Source: Coriobacteriaceae bacterium (GTDB lineage Bacteria; Actinomycetota; Coriobacteriia; Coriobacteriales; Coriobacteriaceae). From it: a DNA stretch of 64,000 bases. The DNA is taken from contig CABJFQ010000001.1 of the NCBI GenBank assembly GCA_902364975.1, positions 345,172 through 409,171 on the forward strand. The letters run 5' to 3'. Both the position numbers and the translations under genes were made by a program. The notes under the pieces are model-generated. The model saw nothing but the letters and a program-made list of their open reading frames with translations, made no database searches and was not told where the DNA came from. Shown piece by piece: positions 48,290 to 57,385 of the stretch (position 1 is its first letter; each line of letters starts with the position of its first letter).

Positions 48290-50023
48290 CTACATACGCC
48301 CCAATTCGCCCACGATATGGCCCACGCGATCCTCGGGTTCCTTGACCTCGACACCGTTATAGCGGAAGAACCGCGCCGGGTCGTGCATCAGGTCCTCGAG
48401 CGGCACCAGCACAAAGTCACGCTCGCCGATCAGCGGATGCGGCAGGCGCAGCTTTTTGCCGCCGTGGGTCTCGCCGTCCATCCACAGCAGGTCCAAGTCG
48501 ATGGTGCGCGGACCGTTGGCCTTGGCCTTTTTGGAGCGGTCGCGGCCCAGCTCGGCCTCGATCTTCATGAGCTCGTCGAGCAGCACCAGCGGCGCCAACT
48601 CGGTCTTGATCTCGATGACGGCGTTGGCAAACGCGTCCTGGCGCGTCTCGTAGGCCGGCTCGCTCTCGTAGATCTTGGAGGAGTTGGACACGCAGGTAAG
48701 TGGAATCTCGGCGATCATGTCGCGTGCGGCGCGGATGTTGGCGCAGCGATGCCCCAGGTTGGAACCCACGGCCACAAACGCGCGGCGCGGCTGCGGCTTG
48801 GCGACAGCCCAGTACCCGTTCAGGAACTGCGCAAAGCCCGCAACGTCATGCACGCGCACGATGTTGGCGCCGGCCTGGATGGCGCCCAGGCACACACCAA
48901 ACGTGGCGGCATCGCGCGCGGCGGCATCGGTCACGCCCGAGACGGCGCCCACAAAGCGCTTGCGCGACACGGCGCACATGAGCGGATAGCCCAGCGACGC
49001 CATCTTAGCGGTCTCGCGCTGGATGACGATATCCTCGTTGGCCGTCTTGCCAAAGCCCGGACCGGGATCGATGCAGATGCGGTCGCGCGACACGCCGGCA
49101 TGGATGAGCGCGCGGGCCTGGTCGGACAGAAAGCCCATGACGCGGCGCATGATGGGCGCCGAATCGGGCAGGGTAAAGCGGCGGAGCTGCGAGGTGGGCA
49201 CATAGGCTTCCTCACGGCGGGCACTGCGGCGCATCATGGCGGCCAGGTGGTCGCTGGGCTCTGGTGCGACTTCGGTAGCTGCGGGCACGGCCTCGGGCGC
49301 AACGGCAGCAGGGGCAGCCTGCTCGGTAGCCGGCGTCTCTGACTCGGCAACAGGCTCGGGCGTGGGCTCTGATTCGCCAAACGGCAGCGAGGGCTGTACC
49401 ACACCGCCCGGAAGCTTGGTCTCAACCTTGGACTCGCCCAGCAACTTGCCGCGACGGCGACGGGCTGGCTTCTCGGCCTCGCGCGCGGCCTCGGCGGCCG
49501 CTTCGCGTGCCTTCTCGGCAACAAACGCCGCAGCCGAGGTATCAAGCTGCACCGTCGCGTGCGTACGAGCAGGGGCGGCGACCTCGCCGGCGTGCATCAC
49601 GATAACGCCGCAGGCGCTCGTCTTAACAAACTCGACCATCTTGGGGTCGGTGAAGCCCGTCACGTCGTTGACAATAGAGGCGCCGCAGCGCACGGCCGCC
49701 TTGGCAACCGCCACGTGGCGCGTGTCAATCGAGACGATGGCACCCTCTTTGGCCAGCGCGCGCACCACGGGCAGCACGCGGCGAGCCTCCTCGTCGGGGT
49801 TGACCGGGGTAAAACCAGGGCGCGTGGACTCGCCGCCCACGTCGATGATGTCGGCGCCGGCGTCGAGTATCGCCAGGCCGTACTCGATTGCGGCATCCGG
49901 GTCGAAGTGCTCCCCGCCGTCGCTAAACGAATCGGGCGTCACGTTGAGGACGCCCATGATGCGCGGACGGTCAAAGCTGAGCTCGTACTTTCCGCACCGC
50001 CATGTCTTGCTATCGTTCGCCAT
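48290..50023 (-). CDS. folP-folK: Dihydropteroate synthase fused to HPPK, with a 120-residue insertion in the DHPS barrel
   Basis: 577 residues, cytoplasmic, folate synthesis. DHPS half: MGVLNVTPDSFSDGG (23-37), DVGGESTRPG (61-70), SIVNDVTG (116-123), then GPGFGKT (321-327), AVSRKRFVG (351-359) and VRVHDV (389-394). Between the MH of strand 5 (143-144) and helix IMRRV (291) lies about 120 extra residues rich in Ala, Pro, Glu and Arg, where other DHPS have about 25. HPPK half from about 413: VAVGSNLGHR and PRTIDLDLLW. Fusion of sequential enzymes is known; the insertion is unusual. The ATG at 50023 is six bases after GAGGAGG. Confidence 0.9.
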   Translation of the reverse strand: MANDSKTWRCGKYELSFDRPRIMGVLNVTPDSFSDGGEHFDPDAAIEYGLAILDAGADIIDVGGESTRPGFTPVNPDEEARRVLPVVRALAKEGAIVSIDTRHVAVAKAAVRCGASIVNDVTGFTDPKMVEFVKTSACGVIVMHAGEVAAPARTHATVQLDTSAAAFVAEKAREAAAEAAREAEKPARRRRGKLLGESKVETKLPGGVVQPSLPFGESEPTPEPVAESETPATEQAAPAAVAPEAVPAATEVAPEPSDHLAAMMRRSARREEAYVPTSQLRRFTLPDSAPIMRRVMGFLSDQARALIHAGVSRDRICIDPGPGFGKTANEDIVIQRETAKMASLGYPLMCAVSRKRFVGAVSGVTDAAARDAATFGVCLGAIQAGANIVRVHDVAGFAQFLNGYWAVAKPQPRRAFVAVGSNLGHRCANIRAARDMIAEIPLTCVSNSSKIYESEPAYETRQDAFANAVIEIKTELAPLVLLDELMKIEAELGRDRSKKAKANGPRTIDLDLLWMDGETHGGKKLRLPHPLIGERDFVLVPLEDLMHDPARFFRYNGVEVKEPEDRVGHIVGELGRM

Positions 50024-50117
50024 GAACATCCTCCTCAAATGCCCGCGCCGCCGCGCTCGGGCGCAGGCGGCGGGGTCGCTTTGCAATCAGTCTTTCTATT
50101 GTATCCGCGCACACGGG

Positions 50118-50870
50118 CTAGAACGCAAACGCGGCCGCGATGTCGCAAGAAATCAGCAGGTCGGCATTTGCATCTTGATCGGTGGGAGCAAGATTGCAAA
50201 TGGCCAGCGTATCGCCGGTAAAGTAGCGCGTAAGGCCCGCCGCCGGATACACCACGAGCGAGGTCCCGCCCACAATGAGGGCATCGGCCGCGGCGATGGC
50301 GGCAACGGCGCCGGTCAGCACATGCTCGTCGAGCGGCTCTTCGTATAGCACCACATCGGGCTTGATGCGACCACCGCACGCGGGGCACACGGGCACGCCC
50401 GCGGCGTCCTCGTGCTCGCGCGAGCAAATCCACTCGGCGCTATAGACCGCTCCGCACGACTGGCAAATGTTGCGATGGACCGATCCGTGCAACTCAAACA
50501 CGCGCTGCGAGCCCGCCATCTGATGCAAGCCGTCGATGTTTTGCGTCACCACGGCATCAAGCTTGCCGACGCGCTCCAGCTCGGCCAGCTTGGTGTGGCA
50601 GCGGTTGGGCTTAGCGTTAAGCGCGATCATCTTGGTTCGGTAAAAGTCGAAGAACTCCGCCGGATGTGTCTCGTAAAAGCTGTGCGACAGCATGGTCTCG
50701 GGCGGATAGGCAAACTGCTGGTGATACAGGCCGTCCACGCTGCGAAAATCGGGAATGCCGCTTGCCGTGGAAACACCCGCGCCGCCAAAGAAGACCACGC
50801 GCTTGTGGGTATCAAAAAGCTCCGCCAGCGCGGCGGAGGCCTGCTTGGGATCCGATATTGCCTGCGTCAT
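50118..50870 (-). CDS. cobB: NAD-dependent protein deacylase (sirtuin, CobB-like)
   Basis: 250 residues. GGAGVSTASGIPDFRS (29-44) binds NAD; TQNIDGLH and the catalytic His in ELHGSVHR are present; two C-x2-C pairs (C-Q-S-C, C-P-A-C) form the structural zinc site; GGTSLVVYPA is the second NAD segment. Removes acetyl or other acyl groups from lysine, possibly acting on acyl-CoA synthetases. GGAGGG lies five bases before the ATG at 50870. It is separated from folP-folK by about 95 bases and is divergent from exonuclease III. Confidence 0.92.
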   Translation of the reverse strand: MTQAISDPKQASAALAELFDTHKRVVFFGGAGVSTASGIPDFRSVDGLYHQQFAYPPETMLSHSFYETHPAEFFDFYRTKMIALNAKPNRCHTKLAELERVGKLDAVVTQNIDGLHQMAGSQRVFELHGSVHRNICQSCGAVYSAEWICSREHEDAAGVPVCPACGGRIKPDVVLYEEPLDEHVLTGAVAAIAAADALIVGGTSLVVYPAAGLTRYFTGDTLAICNLAPTDQDANADLLISCDIAAAFAF

Positions 50871-50983
50871 ATGAGCCCTCCGTCCGTGTCTCCGGGACGG
50901 CGGCGTTCGCACTATCACTCGCGGACTCCGCCCCGCTCTAGTTGCGTTAATCTTAAGCCTGCCAACCCCGTCGAAAGGACACC

Positions 50984-51802
50984 ATGCCTCAGACTTACAC
51001 TTTCGCCTCGTGGAACGTTAACGGCCTGCGCGCCGTGCTCAAAAAGGACCCGAGCTTTACCCAGATCGCACAGGAACTCGATGTCGATATCCTAGCGCTG
51101 CAGGAAACCAAGCTGCAGGAGGGCCAGGTCGATATCGACCTGGCCGGCTATCACCAAACCTGGAGCTACGCCGAGCGCAAGGGCTACTCGGGCACCGCGG
51201 TCTTTAGCCGCCAGGAACCGCTGCGCGTGCTGCGCGCCGATGCACTGCTGCCCTACGCCGGCGAGGGCGAGGCGGCCGAGCTCGTCGCCCAAGCCGCAAC
51301 CGAGGGCCGCGTCTGCGCGCTCGAGTTCGACAAGTTTTGGTTCGTGGACGTCTATACGCCCAACGCCCAAAACGAGCTCGCGCGCATCGACGTGCGCATG
51401 GCCTGGGACGATGCCTATCGCGGCTTTTTGAGCGCGCTTGAGCGCGAAACCGGCAAGCCCGTCGTAACCTGCGGCGACTTTAACGTGGCACACGAGGAGA
51501 TCGACCTTAAGAACCCCAAGTCCAACCGCGGCAACGCAGGCTTTTCGGACGAGGAGCGTGGCAAGTTTACCGAGCTGCTCAACGCCGGTTTTACCGACAC
51601 TTGGCGCGCAGCCAATCCGGACGTCGAGGGCGTCTACAGCTGGTGGAGCTACCGCTTTAATGCCCGCAAGAACAACGCAGGTTGGCGCATTGATTACTTC
51701 CTGGTGAGCGACGCAATCGCCGGCAACGTACGCGACACCGGCATCCGCGGCGACATCTTTGGCAGCGACCACTGCCCCGTCACGCTCGCCCTGGAGCTCT
51801 AG
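50984..51802 (+). CDS. xth: Exodeoxyribonuclease III
   Basis: 272 residues. All AP-endonuclease/ExoIII motifs are present: SWNVNGLRA (about 8-16), LALQETKLQ (about 37-45), GDFNVAHEEIDL (about 164-175), WRIDYFLVS (about 229-237) and the final GSDHCPV (about 256-262). It acts in base-excision repair, cutting at abasic sites and trimming 3' ends in double-stranded DNA. GAAAGG precedes the ATG. Monocistronic, followed by a 530-base repeat region. Confidence 0.94.
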   Translation: MPQTYTFASWNVNGLRAVLKKDPSFTQIAQELDVDILALQETKLQEGQVDIDLAGYHQTWSYAERKGYSGTAVFSRQEPLRVLRADALLPYAGEGEAAELVAQAATEGRVCALEFDKFWFVDVYTPNAQNELARIDVRMAWDDAYRGFLSALERETGKPVVTCGDFNVAHEEIDLKNPKSNRGNAGFSDEERGKFTELLNAGFTDTWRAANPDVEGVYSWWSYRFNARKNNAGWRIDYFLVSDAIAGNVRDTGIRGDIFGSDHCPVTLALEL

Positions 51803-51875
51803 CCCAACTGATCTCCCAAAGGCGGAGAAAGGCGGGTCGTTTTCGTCTTGCGAGCGTGTTCGCGCACCCCGCCCG

Positions 51876-52033
51876 CCACGAAACCTGCCCATCTACTACG
51901 TTTAGGCCGCCATCCTCAACCACAGCGAACAACGCAAAAAGAAAACCGCAGGTAGAAAGCCTGCGGTTTTTCATAAAACGCGGTTGTGCTTGGGGGTGTC
52001 GGGCTAAACGTAGTAGATGGGCCAGTTTCGTGG
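51876..52033. repeat. Nested palindrome, arm type Y, copy 3
   Basis: A 29-bp inverted repeat with two mismatches (51876-51904 with 52005-52033). Inside are GAAAACCGCAGG and CCTGCGG hairpin arms followed by TTTTTC, which can serve as the exonuclease III terminator. Confidence 0.85.
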
Positions 52034-52129
52034 CGAGCGCCGTCAACTGATTCCCTGGGGACGTCTGGGGACGGAAGAAAACGGATCAATTGACCCTCTG
52101 AGGGCTATGATGCCCGTCATATCAACCGG

Positions 52130-52295
52130 CCATTTCAAAACTACGCCGGTTTACGGGGCTAAATCGCAAACCCCCAACCATACGCAATTCCGAAATAATA
52201 AAACCGCAGGTAAACGGCTTGCTCTATTTCGAAAAAAGCCGGTATGGTCTGCCTGTGCCAATCTAGCCCCGTAAACCGGCATAGTTTTGAAATGG
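52130..52295. repeat. Nested palindrome, arm type X, copy 3
   Basis: CCATTTCAAAACTA with a further GCCGGTTTACGGGGCTA (52130-52161) pairs with 52264-52295 with one mismatch. The core again contains AAAACCGCAGGTA. With the type Y copy it fills the gap 51803-52335, in which no gene is seen. Confidence 0.85.
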
Positions 52296-52335
52296 CACTT
52301 CGGCAGCATTGATTCCCGCCCCGGCGCAACCAGCC

Positions 52336-53049
52336 CTACAGCCCGTATTTCACGACGACGCGGTTGATGCGGCGACACCAGGGCTTGTACAGAGCGGCCA
52401 AGAACACGCAGGTCGCGAGGCCATGCGTGATGTCGAACGGCACCGCCGTAGCAAGACGCGCTATGGCGCCCGCCCACGTGAGCGGTTGAACAAAACCGAT
52501 GATGTCATACGCGTTTATCACAACGCCGTAGAGCAAGCCCGAGGCAAAGCCGTACGCCATCAGCGCCGGCATGCGCACGGTTCCATCCGCACGGTCGAAC
52601 GCGCCCGCATGCGCCAGCGCGCCGCCAACATAGCCAACCAGACCCCAGGCATACATCTGCCACGGCGTCCACATGCCCTGTCCAAAAAAGAAATTGCTGG
52701 TCAGCGCCGCCAGCGCGCCAACCATAAAACCATTGCGGCGACCAAGCGTCGCCCCCGCGATAATGGCGATGGCGCTCACCGGTTTAAAGTCGGGAATGGG
52801 GCCAAACAAGATACGCCCCGCCGCGGCCAACGCCGCCAGCACCAGCGTGGGCATGATCTGGCGCAGGCCCGGACGTGATGTCTCATAGCCCGCAAAGAAC
52901 AGTGCGAGCACGAGCGCCACTACAACCAGCATGGCAAGCGCCGCCTGCTCAATGCCCACCAGCAACGCCGCAGTCATCACTGCCGGCACCGCCAGCAGCA
53001 GCGGGATCTCCAGTTTTGCAAGCAAGCGCGAGAAACGACAGTCCGTCAT
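52336..53049 (-). CDS. ECF transporter substrate-binding (S) component
   Basis: 237 residues with six hydrophobic helices. The SNFFFGQGMWTPWQM stretch (about 122-136) resembles a family of S components that includes the cobalamin-type CbrT, from memory, so cobalamin or a precursor is a candidate substrate. No cobalamin riboswitch was seen. The ATG at 53049 lies four bases after the ATPase stop, so translation is coupled. The order T, A, S in one operon gives a dedicated (group I) ECF importer. Confidence 0.75.
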   Translation of the reverse strand: MTDCRFSRLLAKLEIPLLLAVPAVMTAALLVGIEQAALAMLVVVALVLALFFAGYETSRPGLRQIMPTLVLAALAAAGRILFGPIPDFKPVSAIAIIAGATLGRRNGFMVGALAALTSNFFFGQGMWTPWQMYAWGLVGYVGGALAHAGAFDRADGTVRMPALMAYGFASGLLYGVVINAYDIIGFVQPLTWAGAIARLATAVPFDITHGLATCVFLAALYKPWCRRINRVVVKYGL

Positions 53050-53053
53050 CCCA

Positions 53054-54697
53054 TCACGCCCTATAGAACACGTTGTCGGCAAAGAAGTCGGCCGGGGGCT
53101 CCATGCAGGCAATCTCGCCGTCAAACATCATGGCGACGTCGTCGGACACCTGCTCGGCAAAGTCTAAGTCGTGCGTGGCAATGACGACGGTGCCACCGGC
53201 CTTCGCATGGTCACGCAGGGCGCGGGCGATGATGCGGCGGCTCTCCAGGTCCAAGCCCTTCGTGGGCTCGTCAAGCAGCAGCAGCTCGGGGCCAATCAGC
53301 AGCAGCTTTGCCAGCGCGAGCAGCTGGCGCTGTCCGCCCGAGAGGTCGTAGGGGTGGCGCGTCTCCAGGCCGTCCAATCCCAGTTGCGCCGCACGCTCCC
53401 GCGCCAAGTTCTCGTCATATCCGCAGGTCGAGGCCCATTCCATCAGCTCATCGCGAACCGTCTCGGCGACCAGCAGGGCCTTGGGATTCTGTGGCAGCAG
53501 CGCCGCCGAAGTCGTCCCACGCACTATGCGGCCACGCTGCAGCTTAGCCGTCTTGGCCAGCACCGAGAGCATCGTCGACTTGCCGCATCCGTTGCCGCCC
53601 ACGATCGCATGCACCGCACCGGCCGAAAACGTCACGTCGAGCCCGCGCAGCACCCAACCGCCAACGCGATCGTAGCGAAACCAGCCTTCCGACAGGGTGG
53701 TAGCCGACCCGCCGTGCATTTTTTGGAGTATTCTGCCTCCATCCGTACGCGGGAAGGCTTCCGAGCCGTTCTCGAGTGACGTTTGCGCCACAAATTCGGA
53801 CGATTTGTCCAATTCCGAACTTTTTTTCGCGCTCGATACGTCCCCGGGCGGCTCCAGAGAGCCCAAATTGTCCTCACGCCTGCTGAATACTCCGTTTTTT
53901 GCACATCGGATGGCACCCCACCCCAACATGTCATCGGAAAACAGCGATTCTCGGCGTCCCAAAGAAGCCATATCTGCCACTTCGCGCACGCGACCGCCCT
54001 CCATCCGGTACGCACACGTCGCATACTCGAGCATCGGCCGCGGTTGATGCGTAGCCACAACAACCGTGCAGCCCAGCTCACGGTTCACGCGAAACAGCGC
54101 GTGCAGAAAATTCTTCTCGGCAACGGGATCGAGCTGAGACGTGGGCTCGTCGAGCAGCAGCACACGCGGACGCAGCGCCAGGACGGCGGCAAGCGACAGC
54201 AGCTGCTTGCGGCCACCCGAAAGCGTATCGGTATCGCGATGAAGCCAATCCTCCAGACCAAAGAAATAACTGGTCTCAGCAACACGGCGGCGCATCTCGT
54301 CGCGCGACACACCCAGATTCTCTAGGCCAAACGTCATCTCGTGCCACACGGTCTCGCACACAATCTGGTTCTCGGGATCCTGGAACACGTAGCCCATGCG
54401 CTCCGCAGACGCGCGCACGTCCATGTCGGCAACGCTCTCGCCCAGCACGCGCGCATCGCCAGTGCGCTCGCCCGCCGGAGCGATCTCGGGCTTGAGCAAC
54501 GACAGCAGCGTCGACTTACCCGATCCGGTACCGCCAACAAGCAGCGCAAATGCACCTTGGGGGACAGACCAGTCGAGCCCCTCGAGCACCGCAGCATCAG
54601 CCCCGGGGTAGGTAAAGCTCAGGCTCCGCACCTCAATCGCCGGCATATCCGGGTCGCACGCCGCGCCCGACACCGGGCCACTATCCAACCGAGCCAT
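53054..54697 (-). CDS. ECF transporter ATPase with two fused ABC domains
   Basis: 547 residues. First domain: Walker A GGTGSGKST (about 55-63), signature LSGGRKQL, Walker B LLLDEPTSQLD. Second: GGNGCGKST (about 372-380), LSGGQRQL, LLLDEPTKGLD. An unrelated, poorly conserved linker of about 80 residues (275-350) joins them. The fusion replaces separate EcfA and EcfA' subunits, as is common in actinobacteria. The ATG overlaps the TGA of the T-component gene by one base (TGATG). Confidence 0.92.
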   Translation of the reverse strand: MARLDSGPVSGAACDPDMPAIEVRSLSFTYPGADAAVLEGLDWSVPQGAFALLVGGTGSGKSTLLSLLKPEIAPAGERTGDARVLGESVADMDVRASAERMGYVFQDPENQIVCETVWHEMTFGLENLGVSRDEMRRRVAETSYFFGLEDWLHRDTDTLSGGRKQLLSLAAVLALRPRVLLLDEPTSQLDPVAEKNFLHALFRVNRELGCTVVVATHQPRPMLEYATCAYRMEGGRVREVADMASLGRRESLFSDDMLGWGAIRCAKNGVFSRREDNLGSLEPPGDVSSAKKSSELDKSSEFVAQTSLENGSEAFPRTDGGRILQKMHGGSATTLSEGWFRYDRVGGWVLRGLDVTFSAGAVHAIVGGNGCGKSTMLSVLAKTAKLQRGRIVRGTTSAALLPQNPKALLVAETVRDELMEWASTCGYDENLARERAAQLGLDGLETRHPYDLSGGQRQLLALAKLLLIGPELLLLDEPTKGLDLESRRIIARALRDHAKAGGTVVIATHDLDFAEQVSDDVAMMFDGEIACMEPPADFFADNVFYRA

Positions 54698-55725
54698 CAG
54701 CCGAACCTCTTCTCATCGATCGCATGCAGCACGCAGGGCAGCACCATCCAGGCAGCGTACACGACATAGCCCAGCCACGGCGCGGGCACCGAAAGCTGCG
54801 GGTAAAACGAATACTGCGTTGTCGCGGTCCATGCCACCGCCACCGCGGCGGCACCAAACACTGCAAGTCCAACCAGCGCGGCAACATCGCCGCGCCTCAG
54901 CCGATACCGCGCATACGTCGTACGGCGCGACGCAGCACCCCACCCGCGAGAGCGCATGGCATCCGCGCGCTCAAGCGAATCTTCCATGCCCCAGCCCATC
55001 AGCACGCTCGACGCCCGCAGGCGCGAGCGCACGGGGTCAGCCGGCGCGCGCCCCGGCACATCGATCGCGTCCTGCACCGCCAGCACCGTGCGGCCGCGGC
55101 GCAAAAACTGCGGGATAAGCCGCATGCACATCGAGATCATGAGCGCGAGCACCGGCGCGGCGTTGCCCAGCAACGCGAGCACCTTGTCGTATTCGAGCAT
55201 CGACGCCGCAGCCTCAAACCACAGCACGCTCGCCACAAACAGCCCGCCCATACACAGGCCGTATACCATGCTCTCCAAATACACTGCGCGCATGCCAATA
55301 TGGAAAAGCTCGGTCGAGCCCGATGCACTAAACAGCGGGTTGACCAGCGCAATGATCAAAATCACCGGCAGCTGCCAGCGAAGCGAGCCCAACGTGCGGG
55401 CAGCCCCGCGGGTCGCAAAGCCGTATGCCAACCCGCCCGCGAGCGACAGCGCGATCAGCACCGGTTGCATCGAGAACATGGTGAGCCCCAACGTCAGCAC
55501 CATGTAGAGTGCCGGCACCGCCGGATGCGACATCGAGAATGCCGCGACGGGCTCGTTGCCCGATTCCTCTCGCATGATATCCACGGGCACCCCCGTCCCC
55601 TCGCTCAAACGACAACGCCGCAGCGCCTCCGCCATACACAACCAGCGCAAACGCCGCACCGCCGGCCCAAGCATCAGCTGCCGCAAACCAATCGTTACGC
55701 GCTCATCATATGCCTGCGGTATCAT
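54697..55725 (-). CDS. ECF transporter transmembrane (T, CbiQ-like) component
   Basis: 342 residues with about five or six hydrophobic helices. The cytoplasmic coupling helices with A-x-R motifs are represented by D-A-M-R-S-R-G-W-G (about 250-258) and an upstream RRGRTV segment. The start is uncertain: ATG 55725 or GTG 55752; neither has a good ribosome-binding site, and the mRNA may be leaderless because glmU starts only about 30-60 bases away on the other strand. First gene of the operon T, A, S. Confidence 0.82.
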   Translation of the reverse strand: MIPQAYDERVTIGLRQLMLGPAVRRLRWLCMAEALRRCRLSEGTGVPVDIMREESGNEPVAAFSMSHPAVPALYMVLTLGLTMFSMQPVLIALSLAGGLAYGFATRGAARTLGSLRWQLPVILIIALVNPLFSASGSTELFHIGMRAVYLESMVYGLCMGGLFVASVLWFEAAASMLEYDKVLALLGNAAPVLALMISMCMRLIPQFLRRGRTVLAVQDAIDVPGRAPADPVRSRLRASSVLMGWGMEDSLERADAMRSRGWGAASRRTTYARYRLRRGDVAALVGLAVFGAAAVAVAWTATTQYSFYPQLSVPAPWLGYVVYAAWMVLPCVLHAIDEKRFG

Positions 55726-55781
55726 ATTGCGCCGTGTATCGTTTCCAAACACACGTCTCTAATAACGTAACAGGAGATCAC

Positions 55782-57194
55782 ATGGACGCAACCGCAATTA
55801 TCCTCGCCGCCGGCGAGGGCACCCGCATGAAGTCGAACCACTGCAAGGTTTCGCACAAGATCCTGGGCAAGCCCATGGTTCAGTGGATCGTCGACGCCAC
55901 CATCAAGGCCGGCTGCAGCCGCGTCGTGGTCGTCATCGGCAGCCACGCCGACGAGATGCGCGCCCTCATCGATGGCGCCTACGCCAACAGCGCCACCAAG
56001 GTCGAGTGCGTCGAGCAGACCGAGCGCCTGGGCACCGGCCATGCCGTCAAGGTCGCGCTCGAGGCCTGCGGCATCACGCAAGGCCCCGTCGTCGTGCTCA
56101 ACGGCGACCTGCCGCTCATCACCGCCGACACCGTCGCCAAGTTCGCGCAGACCGTCGCCACCGGCGAGCTCGCCTGCACCGTCATGACCATGACCCCGCC
56201 CGATCCTTTTGGCTACGGCCGCATCAAGCTGGGCGCCGACGGTCAGATCGAGCGCATCATCGAGCAGAAGGACTGCACACCCGAGCAGGCCGCCACGCTG
56301 CTGGAGTGCAACGCCGGTTGCTACGCCTTCGACGGCGCGCAGCTCGCCGCCCACATCAACGAGATCGGCAACGACAACGCGCAGTCCGAGTACTATCTGC
56401 CCGACATGCTCGAAATCCTCAAGGGTCACGGCCAGGCAGCCTCCATCTTCCACTGCGACGACTACCGCGACGGCCTGGGCGTCAACAGTCGTATCCAGCT
56501 CGCGCAGCTCACCGCCATCGCGCGCGACCGCATCAACGAGCACTGGATGGCAGAGGGCGTCACGTTCATCGACCCCACGCAGGCTTGGATCGGCCCCGAC
56601 GCCACCATCGGCCGCGACACCGTCGTGTGGCCGCAGACGCACCTGATCGGCCACGTCACCGTGGGCGAGGAATGCCAGCTCGGCCCCAACAGCCGTCTCA
56701 CCGACACCACCGTCGGCAGCGGCTGCACCATCGATGAGACCATCGCCATCGAGGCCGTCATCGAGAACGGCGTCGACTGCGGCCCGCGCGCCTACCTGCG
56801 CCCGGGCACCCACATGCTCGACGGATCCAAGGCCGGCACGCACGTGGAGATCAAGAAGTCCACGATTGGCGAGGGTTCCAAGGTGCCCCACCTGTCCTAC
56901 ATCGGCGACACCACCATGGGCTCCGGCGTCAACGTGGGCGCGGGCTCCATCACCTGCAACTACGACGGCGTCCACAAGCACAAGACCGTCATCGGCAAGG
57001 ATGCCTTCATTGGTTCCGACACCATGATGGTCGCGCCCGCCCAGATCGGCGACGGCGCGCTCGTGGCCGCCGGCTCCGTCATCACCGAGCCGGTCCCGGC
57101 CGACGCACTCGGTCTGGGCCGCGCCCGTCAGGTAAATATCGAGGGCTGGGCCGCCGATTATCGCCGCCGTCTGCACGAGGATGACGAGGTATAA
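55782..57194 (+). CDS. glmU: Bifunctional N-acetylglucosamine-1-phosphate uridyltransferase/glucosamine-1-phosphate acetyltransferase
   Basis: 470 residues; makes UDP-GlcNAc for peptidoglycan. The pyrophosphorylase domain begins IILAAGEGTRMKS (6-18) and has LNGDLPL near 105; the C-terminal half (about 255-455) is a left-handed beta helix of hexapeptide repeats (I-G-x-D-x-x-V) with YLRPGTHM and KNYD-like NYDGVHKHKT acetyltransferase segments. AGGAG precedes the ATG by five bases. Followed by a terminator; prs comes next on the same strand, a common pairing. Confidence 0.95.
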   Translation: MDATAIILAAGEGTRMKSNHCKVSHKILGKPMVQWIVDATIKAGCSRVVVVIGSHADEMRALIDGAYANSATKVECVEQTERLGTGHAVKVALEACGITQGPVVVLNGDLPLITADTVAKFAQTVATGELACTVMTMTPPDPFGYGRIKLGADGQIERIIEQKDCTPEQAATLLECNAGCYAFDGAQLAAHINEIGNDNAQSEYYLPDMLEILKGHGQAASIFHCDDYRDGLGVNSRIQLAQLTAIARDRINEHWMAEGVTFIDPTQAWIGPDATIGRDTVVWPQTHLIGHVTVGEECQLGPNSRLTDTTVGSGCTIDETIAIEAVIENGVDCGPRAYLRPGTHMLDGSKAGTHVEIKKSTIGEGSKVPHLSYIGDTTMGSGVNVGAGSITCNYDGVHKHKTVIGKDAFIGSDTMMVAPAQIGDGALVAAGSVITEPVPADALGLGRARQVNIEGWAADYRRRLHEDDEV

Positions 57195-57212
57195 CGTTTT
57201 ACCAAGCATCTA

Positions 57213-57245
57213 AGGAGCTGTTCCCATGGGGACGGCTCCTTTTTC
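57213..57245 (+). terminator. Terminator of glmU
   Basis: AGGAGC and its complement GCTCCT enclose an inner G/C stem (57213-57240), followed by TTTTTC. Confidence 0.85.
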
Positions 57246-57385
57246 TATCGTGACCTGCGCGACCGGATGAGTGGTCGGTTCGTGTCCGTTGACGGTAAAG
57301 ACGTTATCAGGACCCGATAAACCCCGCCGCGCGGTTACAATGCAACAAGGCATCTATATGGCATTCGATATAAAGGAGAAGGGTA

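Noticed and set aside
52336..55725. Cobalamin riboswitch controlling the ECF operon
   Set aside because: Only about 30-60 bases separate the T-component gene from divergent glmU, too short for a cobalamin riboswitch.
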